Origin: Neisseria macacae ATCC 33926 | Lineage (GTDB): Bacteria; Pseudomonadota; Gammaproteobacteria; Burkholderiales; Neisseriaceae | Direction: 5' to 3' | Length of the DNA stretch: 64,000 nt | Assembly: GCF_022749495.1 (NCBI RefSeq) | Contig: NZ_CP094241.1 | Span: 682,001-746,000 of the forward strand | Shown: in pieces, positions 35,269-43,631 of the stretch | Numbering within the stretch: the stretch's first letter is position 1 | Layout: every line of letters begins with the position of its first letter | Made by a program: the position numbers and the translations under genes | Notes under the pieces: generated by a model | What the model saw: the letters and a program-made list of their open reading frames with translations, nothing else | Databases searched by the model: none | What the model was told of the DNA's origin: nothing

Positions 35269-35297
35269 ACTATAATCAAAATCGGTAAATTTGTCAA
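35269..35297 (-). promoter_or_regulatory. Sigma-70 promoter of metN
   Basis: Minus strand TTGACA (35292-35297), 17-base spacer, TATAGT (35269-35274). Transcription from about 35262 gives a leader of about 150 bases. Confidence 0.8.
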
Positions 35298-35339
35298 GTT
35301 TTGATATGATTTGTAATTTTAAAATAATAAATTGTCAGT

Positions 35340-35540
35340 TTATTTGCCGAAAAGCTCCGCTACCATGCGGGCTTCTTCCTCGGTATAAGCCGCGCCGTTG
35401 AGCTTCGCAGTCAGGATAAATTCGCCGCTTAAGCCTTGTTCGGCGCAGGTTTCACGCCAGCCTTGCAGCCTTTCTTCATCGCTGGCTTTCCGTTTTAGAC
35501 GACCTATGGTCTGAGCCGCCTGTTTGGTTTCTTCGTTCAT
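35340..35540 (-). CDS. Small conserved-looking protein of unknown function
   Basis: 66 residues from ATG 35540 with AAGGA directly before. Soluble, highly charged, largely helical: MNEETKQAAQTIGRLKRKAS then WRETCAEQGLSGEF and ending MVAELFGK. No signal peptide or membrane segment and no known family recognised. It lies between trhP and metN, each separated by a terminator or promoter. Part of the middle is a decayed DUS, read as GRLKRK. Confidence 0.65.
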   Translation of the reverse strand: MNEETKQAAQTIGRLKRKASDEERLQGWRETCAEQGLSGEFILTAKLNGAAYTEEEARMVAELFGK

Positions 35541-35560
35541 ACAATTCCTTAACAAAAGAC

Positions 35561-35594
35561 AAAAGGTCGTCTGAAAATTTTCAGACGACCTTTT
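35561..35594. terminator. Perfect 34-base DUS palindrome between two minus-strand genes
   Basis: Two DUS with their A4 flanks meet without any loop bases; ends trhP. Confidence 0.7.
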
Positions 35595-35596
35595 GA

Positions 35597-36949
35597 TTAT
35601 TTGATAACCCGCGCCAGCAAGGCTTTTTCTTTGCCCTGCATATTCGGGATTTTGACTTGGATGCCGTTGCCCGGGGCGACTTCGACGGCTGCGCCTTTGC
35701 GGGTCATTTGTTCCAGCGTAATGGTTTGGTTGCCTTCGGGGTGGATGATTTCCAAGGTGTCGCCGACGGCGAAGCGGTTTTTAACTTCCACCGTTGCCCA
35801 GCCTTCGGCGTCGATTTCGGTAACGTGGCCGACGTATTGGCTTTGTTTGGCGGTGGAATGGCCGCTGAGGTAGTTTTGATAGTCTTGGGTTTGGTGGCGT
35901 TCGAGGAAGCCGCTGGTGTAGCCGCGGTTGGCGAGGCCTTCGAGTTCGCTCAGCAAACTGTAGTCGAACGGACGGCCTGCGACGGCATCGTCAATCGCTT
36001 TGCGGTAGGACTGGGCGACGCGGGCGACGTAGTAGAGCGACTTGGTGCGGCCTTCGACTTTGAGGCTGTCCACACCGATTTTGGCGAGTTTCTCGACGAC
36101 TTCAATACCGCGCAGGTCTTTGGAATTCATGATGTAGGTGCCGTGTTCGTCTTCCATAATCGGCATCATCTCGCCGGGACGGTTGGACTCTTCAATCAGG
36201 AAAACTTTGTCGGCGTAGGGGTGGCGTTTCTGACCGTTGATGCCTTCGAAGTTTTGGTTGGCTTCTTCTTGGGCTTTTTCAAAGTTGAAACCTTGCAGAA
36301 GCTGGGCGTCGCCCGCATCGCTTTCAGTGGCGTTGTGGACTTTGTAATCCCAGCGGCAGGAATTGGTGCAGGTGCCTTGGTTGGGGTCGCGGTGGTTGAA
36401 ATAGCCCGACAATAGGCAACGGCCTGAGTAGGCGATGCACAATGCGCCGTGGATGAAGACTTCGAGTTCGATGTCGGGGCATTCTTGGCGGATTTCGGCG
36501 ATTTCTTCCATGCTCAATTCGCGCGACAGGATGATGCGTTCGACGCCGATGTTCTGCCAGAATTTCACGCCCCAGTAGTTGGTGGTGTTGGCTTGTACGG
36601 ACAGGTGGATCGGCATCTCCGGCCATTTTTCGCGCACGGTCATAATCAAACCCGGATCCGCCATAATCAGCGCGTCGGGTTTCATGGCAATCAGCGGCTC
36701 CATGTCGGCGACGAAGGTTTTGAGCTTGGAATTGTGCGGCAGGGTGTTGACGGTCAAAAAGAATTTTTTGTTGCGCTCGTGCGCTTCTTTAATGCCTTGC
36801 TCAAGGACGTCGAGTTTGGCAAATTCGTTGTTGCGGGCGCGCAGGGAGTAACGCGGGCTGCCGGCATAAACGGCGTCTGCGCCGTAGTCGTAGGCGGCAC
36901 GCATACGTTCGAGGCCGCCGGCGGGAAGGAGGAGTTCGGGTGCTTTCAT
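35597..36949 (-). CDS. trhP: tRNA 5-hydroxyuridine synthesis protein TrhP (peptidase U32 family)
   Basis: 450 residues. U32-family protein formerly YegQ, which with prephenate pathway products helps make 5-hydroxyuridine at tRNA position 34. The start MKAPELLLPAGGLERMRAAY, the U32 signature EVFIHGALCIAYSGRCLLSG (about 163-182) and the iron-sulfur-type cysteines GTCTNSCRWDYK are present, with the C-terminal beta-barrel domain. Also possible is a collagenase-like U32 peptidase, but length and motifs fit TrhP best. Confidence 0.88.
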   Translation of the reverse strand: MKAPELLLPAGGLERMRAAYDYGADAVYAGSPRYSLRARNNEFAKLDVLEQGIKEAHERNKKFFLTVNTLPHNSKLKTFVADMEPLIAMKPDALIMADPGLIMTVREKWPEMPIHLSVQANTTNYWGVKFWQNIGVERIILSRELSMEEIAEIRQECPDIELEVFIHGALCIAYSGRCLLSGYFNHRDPNQGTCTNSCRWDYKVHNATESDAGDAQLLQGFNFEKAQEEANQNFEGINGQKRHPYADKVFLIEESNRPGEMMPIMEDEHGTYIMNSKDLRGIEVVEKLAKIGVDSLKVEGRTKSLYYVARVAQSYRKAIDDAVAGRPFDYSLLSELEGLANRGYTSGFLERHQTQDYQNYLSGHSTAKQSQYVGHVTEIDAEGWATVEVKNRFAVGDTLEIIHPEGNQTITLEQMTRKGAAVEVAPGNGIQVKIPNMQGKEKALLARVIK

Positions 36950-37308
36950 GTTTGTGCTTTATAAAAGGTTTCAGACGACCTTTTGAATCACGGGGAAAGG
37001 TCGTCTGAAAAGGTGTTTTAAGGATGGGCGGATTATCCGCTTTTTTGTCGGGACGGTCAATTTTACGGCGGCATATCGGAATTGTTTGGCGTTGTTTTTT
37101 CAGAGGAAAACAGGTTTCGGAGTGATAATAAGCTGATAGGCGCGACGGGTGGGGAAATGTAAAAAACGGACGGCAACCCGATTAATTTAACAAAAAGGCA
37201 TTCAAAGAATGTATTTTCTTGTAAAATATCGAGTTTCATTTTTCCAATGTTCGGGAATCGGGCGGCTGCCGCAAACCGTTTCCCGGAGTTTTAGACAGGC
37301 GGACGAGT
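36950..37308. other. Gap between trhP and the permease gene
   Basis: A DUS pair in outward orientation at 36964-37014; after that about 290 bases without gene or clear promoter motif, moderately AT-rich near 37180-37240. Confidence 0.5.
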
Positions 37309-38055
37309 ATGGATTTTCGGTTTGACATTATTTACGAATACCGCTGGATGTTTTTCTACGGCGCGCTGACGACGCTGGGCTTGACCGTAGTGGCGACGGC
37401 GGGTGGCTCCGTATTGGGTCTACTGCTCGCGCTGGCGCGCTTGATTCATCTGGAAAAAGCGGGTGCGCCCATGCGCGCGCTGGCTTGGGTTTTGCGTAAG
37501 GTTTCGCTGCTGTATGTAACGCTGTTCCGTGGTACGCCGCTATTTGTGCAGATTGTGATTTGGTCTTACGTCTGGTTCCCGTTTTTCGTCCATCCTACCG
37601 ACGGTTTGCTGATCAACGGCGACGAGGCGGTGGAAATCCGACGCTCTTACGGCGCGCTGATTGCCGGTTCGCTTGCTTTGATTGCCAACTCCGGCGCGTA
37701 TATCTGCGAGATTTTCCGCGCGGGCATCCAGTCCATCGACCGCGGTCAGATGGAAGCGGCGCGTTCGCTGGGGCTGACTTATCCGCAGGCGATGCGCTAT
37801 GTGATTCTTCCGCAGGCGTTGCGCCGTATGCTGCCGCCGCTTGCCAGCGAATTTATTACGCTTTTGAAAGACAGCTCGCTGTTGTCCGTTATCGCCGTGG
37901 CGGAGCTGGCTTATGTACAAAGTACGATTAGCGGCCGCTATTCCGTTTATGAAGAACCGCTCTATACCGTTGCGCTGATTTATCTCTTGATGACGACTTT
38001 CTTGGGCTGGGTGTTCCTGCGCTTGGAAAACCGCTACAACCCGCAGCATCGTTGA
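37309..38055 (+). CDS. Amino-acid ABC transporter permease (GlnP/HisM type), orphan
   Basis: 248 residues. Polar-amino-acid permease: N-terminal ALTTLGLTVVATAGGSVLGL, five or so membrane segments, LFRGTPLFVQI and the EAA coupling loop GQMEAARSLGLTYPQAMRYV followed by LPQALRRMLPP. No ATPase or binding-protein gene is adjacent, so its partners must be elsewhere. Substrate not predictable. Confidence 0.88.
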   Translation: MDFRFDIIYEYRWMFFYGALTTLGLTVVATAGGSVLGLLLALARLIHLEKAGAPMRALAWVLRKVSLLYVTLFRGTPLFVQIVIWSYVWFPFFVHPTDGLLINGDEAVEIRRSYGALIAGSLALIANSGAYICEIFRAGIQSIDRGQMEAARSLGLTYPQAMRYVILPQALRRMLPPLASEFITLLKDSSLLSVIAVAELAYVQSTISGRYSVYEEPLYTVALIYLLMTTFLGWVFLRLENRYNPQHR

Positions 38056-38093
38056 TTTTCGAATAAGCCGATTGTTTTCGGCTAGGGCAATGT

Positions 38094-38138
38094 CAAAAGG
38101 TCGTCTGAAAACTGATTCGGGTTTTCAGACGACCTTTT
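38094..38138. terminator. Paired-DUS terminator abutting a Correia element
   Basis: AAAAGGTCGTCTGAAAAC and inverse; the Correia element begins at its last T, so insertion was into the terminator's T run. Confidence 0.7.
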
Positions 38139-38244
38139 ATAGTGGATTAACTTTAAACCAGTACGGCGTTGCTTCGCCTTGTCGTACTATCTGTACTGTC
38201 TGCGGCTTCGCCGCCTTGTCCTGATTTAAATTTAATCCACTATA
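38138..38244. mobile_element. Correia repeat element (CREE), 107-bp form
   Basis: Short form with inverted ends and TGCCTTGTCGTACTATCTGTACTG core, between the convergent permease and yciO-like genes. Confidence 0.92.
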
Positions 38245-38255
38245 GTTTTTGGGGT

Positions 38256-38876
38256 TTACAGACCGAATAGGGCGGTGTCGCCTTTGCCTTGGCGGATGAG
38301 TTCGGTGCCGTCGGTCATGTCGATGACGGTGGTCGGCTCGGTGCCGCACCAGCCGCCGTCAATCACCAAATCGACGCTGTGTTCGAGGCGGTCGCGGATT
38401 TCGTAAGGGTCGGTCAGCGGCTCGTCGTCTTCAGGCAGCATCAGGGTGCAACTGAGTAGCGGCTCGCCCAATTCCTGCAACAGGCTTAAGGCGATGTTGT
38501 TGTCGGGAACGCGCAGGCCTATGGTTTTGCGTTTCGGGTGCAGCGTGCGGTTGGGCACTTCTTTGGTCGCTTGCAGGATGAAGGTGTAGCTGCCGGGGGT
38601 GGCGGCTTTGAGCTGGCGGAATTGGGCGTTGTCGACTTTGGCGTAAGTGCCCAATTCGCTCAAATCGGCGCACATGAGGGTCAGGTGGTGTTTCAAGTCG
38701 ATTTTGCGGATGGCGAGGATGCGTTCCATCGCGGCTTTGTCGCCGAGTTTGCAGCCGAGCGCGTAGCAGGAGTCGGTGGGGTACACGATGACCCCGCCGC
38801 TGCGGACGATGTCGGCGGCTTGTTTGATCAGGCGTTCCTGCGGGTTGTCGGGGTGGATGGCGAAGAATTGTGCCAT
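38256..38876 (-). CDS. YciO/Sua5/YrdC-family protein
   Basis: 206 residues from ATG 38876 (AAGGAAAA before it). The double-stranded-RNA-binding-type fold of Sua5/YrdC: SGGVIVYPTDSCYALGCKLGD (about 25-45), KHHLTLMCADLSELGTYA, and TIGLRVPDN. Threonylcarbamoyl-AMP synthases share this domain, but the length and sequence are nearer to YciO, whose role is less clear. Confidence 0.88.
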   Translation of the reverse strand: MAQFFAIHPDNPQERLIKQAADIVRSGGVIVYPTDSCYALGCKLGDKAAMERILAIRKIDLKHHLTLMCADLSELGTYAKVDNAQFRQLKAATPGSYTFILQATKEVPNRTLHPKRKTIGLRVPDNNIALSLLQELGEPLLSCTLMLPEDDEPLTDPYEIRDRLEHSVDLVIDGGWCGTEPTTVIDMTDGTELIRQGKGDTALFGL

Positions 38877-38937
38877 GGCGGTTTTCCTTTTGGCAGTTTG
38901 TGTTGCGGATATTTTAAAACCGATGGTTTGAAATGAC

Positions 38938-38992
38938 AAAAGGTCGTCTGAAAATACGGTTTCGGAACGGAAACTGCGTTTTCAGACGACCT
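38938..38992. terminator. Paired-DUS hairpin between DUF454 and yciO-like genes
   Basis: Inverted DUS pair with an additional CGTTTCGG/ACGGAAACTG loop. Confidence 0.6.
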
Positions 38993-39009
38993 TGTGCTTT
39001 GGATACGAC

Positions 39010-39369
39010 TCAGGGTTCGGGACGCAGCCACATCCAGACAGCGACGCAGCCGCAGCCCAATGTGGACGCCGCGCCTATCCACCATTTTTCGGGAAAGCGC
39101 CAAAACATGAAGATGCAGGACAGGCTCATCATGCTGATGGCGAAGATTTTGGCTTTGCGCGGGACGGCGCCGTTGTTTTCCCAGTTTTGTATCATGGGGC
39201 CGAAATAGCGGTGTTGGTGCAGCCAGCGGTGGAAACGGGGCGAGGCTCTTGCCCAGCAGGCGGCGGCAAGGATGATGAAGGGGGTGGTGGGCATAATCGG
39301 CAGAAAAATGCCGATGATGCCTAAGAGAAAGGAAACTGCGCCGCAAAAGATGAGTAAGTAGCGAATCAT
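39010..39369 (-). CDS. DUF454 (YbaN-like) membrane protein
   Basis: 119 residues. Inner-membrane protein with three or four hydrophobic segments. GIIGIFLPIMPTTPFIILA (about 18-36) and the ARASPRFHRWLHQHRYFGP stretch are the DUF454 hallmarks. Function unknown. Eighteen bases downstream of the DUF1415 gene and likely co-transcribed with it. Confidence 0.87.
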   Translation of the reverse strand: MIRYLLIFCGAVSFLLGIIGIFLPIMPTTPFIILAAACWARASPRFHRWLHQHRYFGPMIQNWENNGAVPRKAKIFAISMMSLSCIFMFWRFPEKWWIGAASTLGCGCVAVWMWLRPEP

Positions 39370-39387
39370 GTTGTTTTGTTGGAAATC

Positions 39388-39975
39388 TTATTCGGATGCT
39401 TTGGTTTTGCCGTGATCAAACGGGCAGCGGGGAATATCGAGCTTGTCCCAGCCTTCGTGTCCTATTTTTTCAAGTAGGGCGATGTTGCGCTCGAAAATGG
39501 CGGAGGCGTCGGGGAAGGCTTGTGCGGCTTTGGCAATGCTGTCTTCGCGGATGAGGTGCAGGGTGGGGTAGGGTGAGCGGTTGGTGTAGTTGCCGATGTC
39601 GTCTGAATCCGTGCCTTCAAATTGGAAATCGGGATGAAACGGGGCGATTTGGACAATACCTTCCAAACCGTTGTCCACAACGGCGGCATCGGCAATGTCG
39701 AGCATTTGGTTGAAGGTGTCGAAGTCGGGAAAAAGGGTCGGGTGGACAAGCAGGGTGGTTTCCAGCTCGTCGGCGGGCGTGTCGCCCAAAAGCTGCAATT
39801 CGCGGTCTAAGTCTTCGAGGAAACCGTCCAGATGGCGGGCCTGGCTGACGCTGATGCGCACGAGGTTTTTGACGTGCGGCGCTTTGGCGAAGGGGCAGAG
39901 GTTGAGTCCGATGACGGCTTTTTCGAGCCATTGGCGGGTGTGGTCGGTTACGGTGGCGGAGTCAGGGGTAGTCAT
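39388..39975 (-). CDS. DUF1415 family protein
   Basis: 195 residues. Soluble. Shows VIGLNLCPFAKAP near residue 22, ETTLLVHPTLFPDFDTFN (about 72-89), and NYTNRSPYPTLHLIRED, typical of the DUF1415 family, which has no established function. Likely one transcript with the DUF454 gene. Confidence 0.87.
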   Translation of the reverse strand: MTTPDSATVTDHTRQWLEKAVIGLNLCPFAKAPHVKNLVRISVSQARHLDGFLEDLDRELQLLGDTPADELETTLLVHPTLFPDFDTFNQMLDIADAAVVDNGLEGIVQIAPFHPDFQFEGTDSDDIGNYTNRSPYPTLHLIREDSIAKAAQAFPDASAIFERNIALLEKIGHEGWDKLDIPRCPFDHGKTKASE

Positions 39976-40061
39976 GCGGGAATTAGGATTTGATTTAATT
40001 AAAAATAGTTCTCAAGTATAGCATGAAATTCTCTGTTCTCAGGATATCGCCGTTAGGACGG

Positions 40062-40127
40062 AAAAAGGTCGTCTGAAAATGAAAACGCTGAGAAATACAG
40101 GGTTTAAGTTTTCAGACGACCTTTGCG
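40062..40127. terminator. Paired-DUS terminator after the Lrp-family gene
   Basis: Inverted DUS pair with 31-base loop, T-rich on the minus-strand side. Confidence 0.6.
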
Positions 40128-40135
40128 TTTTGCCT

Positions 40136-40618
40136 TTAATCGGGGATGAGGTGTCCCAGCGGCAGGGCGGTTGTGTTTTTGATTTCTTTCAACACGAAGC
40201 TGGACTGCGCGTCTTGTACGCCGTGATGAGACAGGAGCGTGTCCAAAACGAAATGGGAAAACGAGTTCATATCGGTAAAAAACGCATGGAGCAGGTAGTC
40301 GGTTTCGCCAGTGAGGGCGAAGCAGCTCAATACTTCGGGCCATTCTTGCACCGATTGCGCAAAGTCTTCACGCGCATCTTTTGCCTTGCTGATGGAAACG
40401 CGGATAAACGCCTGCAAGCCCAAATGGACGGCTGCGGGGGAGAGTAGGGCGGCATATTGGCGAATGATGCCCGCGTCTTCCAATTGCTTCAGGCGGCGCA
40501 AGCAGGGGGAGGGGGAAAGCGCGATCCGCTCGGATAATTCGACATTGGTCAATCTGCCGTTTTCTTGTAGGACTTGTAAGATTTTAAGGTCGGTTTTATC
40601 CAAGGTTATCGGTGTCAT
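40136..40618 (-). CDS. Lrp/AsnC-family transcriptional regulator
   Basis: 160 residues. N-terminal winged HTH (LDKTDLKILQVLQENGRLTN, VELSERIALSPSPCLRRLKQ) and C-terminal ligand-binding RAM/ACT-like domain (VQEWPEVLSCFALTGETDYL, about 90-110). Feast-or-famine type regulator; the effector may be leucine, methionine or another amino acid. Divergent from the glycine riboswitch-gcvT unit about 290 bases away. Confidence 0.92.
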   Translation of the reverse strand: MTPITLDKTDLKILQVLQENGRLTNVELSERIALSPSPCLRRLKQLEDAGIIRQYAALLSPAAVHLGLQAFIRVSISKAKDAREDFAQSVQEWPEVLSCFALTGETDYLLHAFFTDMNSFSHFVLDTLLSHHGVQDAQSSFVLKEIKNTTALPLGHLIPD

Positions 40619-40870
40619 TTAGTTTGCTCCCTGTTGCTGTATAAGATGGAAATTAGTCGGATAGCGTTCGTGTGAACGCTCAGATTGACCAGTTAGGCAG
40701 AGTATATAACAAATAACATTTACTTAACATACAATCAACCAATGAAAAAGTATTTTTGAAAATAATCTGTGTTAAAAAGTATGGATGCAAACAAATTGAT
40801 TTAATTTCATATCTGCAAACAGGCTTTAGCCAATTTGGGCAAAACGAATGGCAGCCATATAAAAGACGGC

Positions 40871-40899
40871 TTGCCCAAACCGCCTTTTCAAGCCATAAT
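40871..40899 (+). promoter_or_regulatory. Promoter of the gcvT riboswitch transcript
   Basis: TTGCCC, 17-base spacer, CATAAT (40894-40899); transcription would start near 40906, right at the first aptamer. The 40619-40870 part holds no gene. Confidence 0.6.
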
Positions 40900-40904
40900 C
40901 GGGG

Positions 40905-41092
40905 CATGTGCAGGAGAGAGCTACATCAGGTTACATGTAGCCGCCGAAGGCGCAGATGCCCTTAAATCGCTCAGGCAACAGGGACTGCACATTGAAATAA
41001 AACATCTGGAGAGCGGTGCAATCGCACCCACCGAAGGGGAGAAGGCCGTCTGAACCACCATTCAGACAACCGCGCAAAGCAGTGAGCAGACT
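40905..41092 (+). ncRNA. Tandem glycine riboswitch
   Basis: Aptamer 1 (about 40906-40991): GTGCAG/CTGCAC closing stem, GGAGAGAGCTAC, GCCGCCGAAGGCGCAGA and TCGCTCAGGCAACAGGGAC, all of the glycine aptamer consensus. Aptamer 2 (about 41002-41092): CTGGAGAGCGG, CCACCGAAGGGGAGAA, then a hairpin in which GTCTGAA pairs with TTCAGAC; that arm includes the DUS AGGCCGTCTGAA (41042-41053). The 3' half of aptamer 2 is less canonical. It controls gcvT, the aminomethyltransferase of glycine cleavage. Confidence 0.88.
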
Positions 41093-41201
41093 GGTTTGCC
41101 ATCAAGCGGGTATGCCGAAAATCTCAGGTTCAAGGACAGATAGGGTCTTCCGCGCATCTTGTGCGGACGGCATCTGAACAATAAATCCGGAGAAGCTGAG
41201 A

Positions 41202-42302
41202 ATGACTGCCCTGAAAACCACCCCGTTCCACCAAGCCCATCAAGATGCAGGCGCGAAGCTGGTCGATTTTGCCGGCTGGGAGCTGCCCATCCATTATGGT
41301 TCGCAAATCGCCGAACACGAAGCTGTGCGCACCGACGCAGGTATGTTCGACGTATCCCACATGCTCGTTACCGACGTCGCCGGAGCGAACGCCAAAGCCT
41401 TTTTCCGCAAACTGATTGCCAACGACGTTGCCAAACTCGCCTTCGTCGGCAAAGCCCTGTATTCCGCGTTGCTCAACGACAACGGCGGCGTGATTGACGA
41501 CTTGATCGTTTACCGCACCAACGAAGCCGAAACCCAATACCGCATCGTGTCCAACGGTGCGACCCGCGAGAAAGACACCGCCCAGTTCCACAAAGTCGGA
41601 CAAGAATTCGGCGTCGCCTTCAACCCGCGCTACGACCTCGGTATGCTTGCCGTGCAAGGTCCTAAAGCCATTGAAAAACTCCTGACCGTCAAACCCGAAT
41701 GGACGGATGTCGTCCACAACCTGAAACCGTTCCAAGGCGCGGATTTGGGCAACGACTGGTTTGTCGCCCGCACCGGTTACACCGGCGAAGACGGCGTCGA
41801 AGTCATCCTGCCCGGCACCGAAGCCGTCGCATTCTTCAAAGCCCTACAACAAGCCGGCGTACAGCCCTGCGGCCTCGGCGCGCGCGATACCCTGCGCATG
41901 GAAGCCGGCATGAATCTCTACGGCAACGATATGGACGACGATACAAGCCCGCTCGAAGCAGGCATGGGGTGGACGGTTGATTTGAAAGACGAAAACCGCG
42001 ATTTCGTCGGCAAAGCCGCCTTGTTGGCATTGAAAGAAAAAGGCGTTGCCGTCAAACAAGTCGGTTTGCTGCTCGACAAAGGCGGCATCCTGCGCGCGCA
42101 TATGGAAGTGTTGACCGACAAAGGCAAAGGCGAAACCACCAGCGGCGTATTCTCGCCCAGCCTGAAACAATCCATCGCCATCGCCCGCGTTCCGAAAGAT
42201 TTTGACGGCGATACCGCCAAAGTGCTGATGCGCGGCAAGGAAGTGGACGTGCGCGTATTGAAGCTGCCGTTTGTGCGCAACGGACAGAAACAGTTTGATT
42301 GA
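41202..42302 (+). CDS. gcvT: Glycine cleavage system aminomethyltransferase (T protein)
   Basis: 366 residues. Transfers the methylene from the lipoyl-bound aminomethyl group of GcvH to tetrahydrofolate, releasing ammonia. Features: LVDFAGWELPIHYGSQIAEH, FDVSHM, the folate-binding ARTGYTGEDGVE (about 190) and LGARDTLRMEAGMNLYGND. Under the glycine riboswitch and followed by gcvH. Confidence 0.96.
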   Translation: MTALKTTPFHQAHQDAGAKLVDFAGWELPIHYGSQIAEHEAVRTDAGMFDVSHMLVTDVAGANAKAFFRKLIANDVAKLAFVGKALYSALLNDNGGVIDDLIVYRTNEAETQYRIVSNGATREKDTAQFHKVGQEFGVAFNPRYDLGMLAVQGPKAIEKLLTVKPEWTDVVHNLKPFQGADLGNDWFVARTGYTGEDGVEVILPGTEAVAFFKALQQAGVQPCGLGARDTLRMEAGMNLYGNDMDDDTSPLEAGMGWTVDLKDENRDFVGKAALLALKEKGVAVKQVGLLLDKGGILRAHMEVLTDKGKGETTSGVFSPSLKQSIAIARVPKDFDGDTAKVLMRGKEVDVRVLKLPFVRNGQKQFD

Positions 42303-42421
42303 TGCGGTTTCAGACGAGCTTTGTTAAAGTAAAGGTCGTCTGAAAACAAACGTAAAACAGCCTGTCGATCATATCCGAAGGCTTCATTCTTTAAGCCAAA
42401 AAACCAATGGAGAATCAAACC

Positions 42422-42808
42422 ATGAGCAACAACATCCCAGCCGAACTGAAATACGTTGCCAGCCACGAATGGCTGCGCCTTGAAGAAGACGGTACCATCA
42501 CCGTCGGCATTACCCACCACGCGCAAGAGCTGTTGGGCGACATCGTGTTCGTCGAGCTGCCCGAAGTCGGCGCGAACCTTGCCGCCGAAGAACAAGCCGG
42601 TGTGGTTGAGTCTGTGAAAGCCGCGTCCGACGTGTACGCGCCGATTGCAGGCGAAGTCGTTGCCGTCAACGAAGATTTGCCCAGCGCGCCGGAAACTGCC
42701 AACAGCGACCCATACGGCGCAGGCTGGTTCTTCAAAATCAAACCTGCCAATCCAGCCGACTACGACAGCCTGCTGACCGCCGAGCAATACGCGGGCGAAG
42801 TGGATTGA
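42422..42808 (+). CDS. gcvH: Glycine cleavage system H protein
   Basis: 128 residues. Lipoyl carrier of the glycine cleavage system. The lipoyl lysine lies in GVVESVKAASDVYAP (Lys about 65). GGAG before ATG 42422 decides the start; the ATG at 42407 overlaps that site. A DUS lies between gcvT and gcvH but no strong terminator, so both may be co-transcribed. gcvP is not in the window. Confidence 0.96.
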   Translation: MSNNIPAELKYVASHEWLRLEEDGTITVGITHHAQELLGDIVFVELPEVGANLAAEEQAGVVESVKAASDVYAPIAGEVVAVNEDLPSAPETANSDPYGAGWFFKIKPANPADYDSLLTAEQYAGEVD

Positions 42809-42850
42809 TTTAAACTTGCGCGGCAGGTATATTGCCGCGTTTCGATTGTG

Positions 42851-42894
42851 AAAGGTCGTCTGAAACCCCGTTTTAGGTTTTCAGACGACCTTTG
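42851..42894. terminator. Paired-DUS terminator after gcvH
   Basis: Inverted DUS pair with CCCCG/TTTAGG loop. Confidence 0.65.
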
Positions 42895-42914
42895 TTGCGC
42901 TTGACCGATAGAAC

Positions 42915-43466
42915 ATGAATTACTGCGAATTTGTTGCCGCCCTCCCAAACGATACGGACAACCCCAACAAACATTACCACGATAAGCAATACGGTTTTCC
43001 GATTTCAGACGACAATGAGTTGTTCGGACGGCTGGTGTTGGAAATCAATCAGGCGGGTTTGAGCTGGACGTTGATGCTGAAGAAGCAGCAGGCGTTTCGG
43101 GCTGCATTTAAAGATTTCGACATCGACGCTGTCGCCGCATTCGACGAAGCTGACATCGAACGCCTGCTTGCCGACGCAGGCATCGTCCGCAACCGTCTGA
43201 AAATCAATGCCGCCATTTACAACGCACGGCAAATTAAAAAGTTGCAGCAGGAATGCGGCTCGTTCAAACACTGGCTCGATGCGCACCATCCGCTCGATAA
43301 AGCCGAGTGGGTGAAGCTGTTTAAAAAACATTTCAAATTTGTCGGCGGCGAAATCGTCGGCGAATTTTTAATGAGTACCGGCTACCTGCCCGGCGCGCAT
43401 ATTGAAAGCTGTCCGGTTTATCAAGAAGTTTTAGAATGCCGCCCGAAATGGGCAGAGGTCGTCTGA
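42915..43466 (+). CDS. tag: DNA-3-methyladenine glycosylase I
   Basis: 183 residues. Removes 3-methyladenine from DNA. The zinc ligands of Tag are visible: Cys4 (MNYCEF), His in KHYHDKQYG, and the C-terminal HIESCPVY His and Cys. ISDDNELFGRLVLEINQAGLSW and the HhH region fit the family. The stop TGA is inside a DUS (GAG GTC GTC TGA), so the last residues EVV are coded by the uptake signal. Confidence 0.93.
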   Translation: MNYCEFVAALPNDTDNPNKHYHDKQYGFPISDDNELFGRLVLEINQAGLSWTLMLKKQQAFRAAFKDFDIDAVAAFDEADIERLLADAGIVRNRLKINAAIYNARQIKKLQQECGSFKHWLDAHHPLDKAEWVKLFKKHFKFVGGEIVGEFLMSTGYLPGAHIESCPVYQEVLECRPKWAEVV

Positions 43467-43631
43467 AAACGGGTTTTGAGGCAACTTGCTTTGCCGGTTT
43501 CAGAAATAACTGTTTTCAGACGACCTTGAGGCAGATTTTGTCCTTTGAAATTCAGGTTTTCCCTATTTTCTATGTCATAATCTTTTTAATAACCCCACAA
43601 GATAAATCATCAAACATAAAGAAAACAAAAA

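Noticed and set aside
40756..41053. Two 69-72 codon open frames before gcvT
   Set aside because: They lie over the glycine riboswitch; the RNA consensus explains the conservation.
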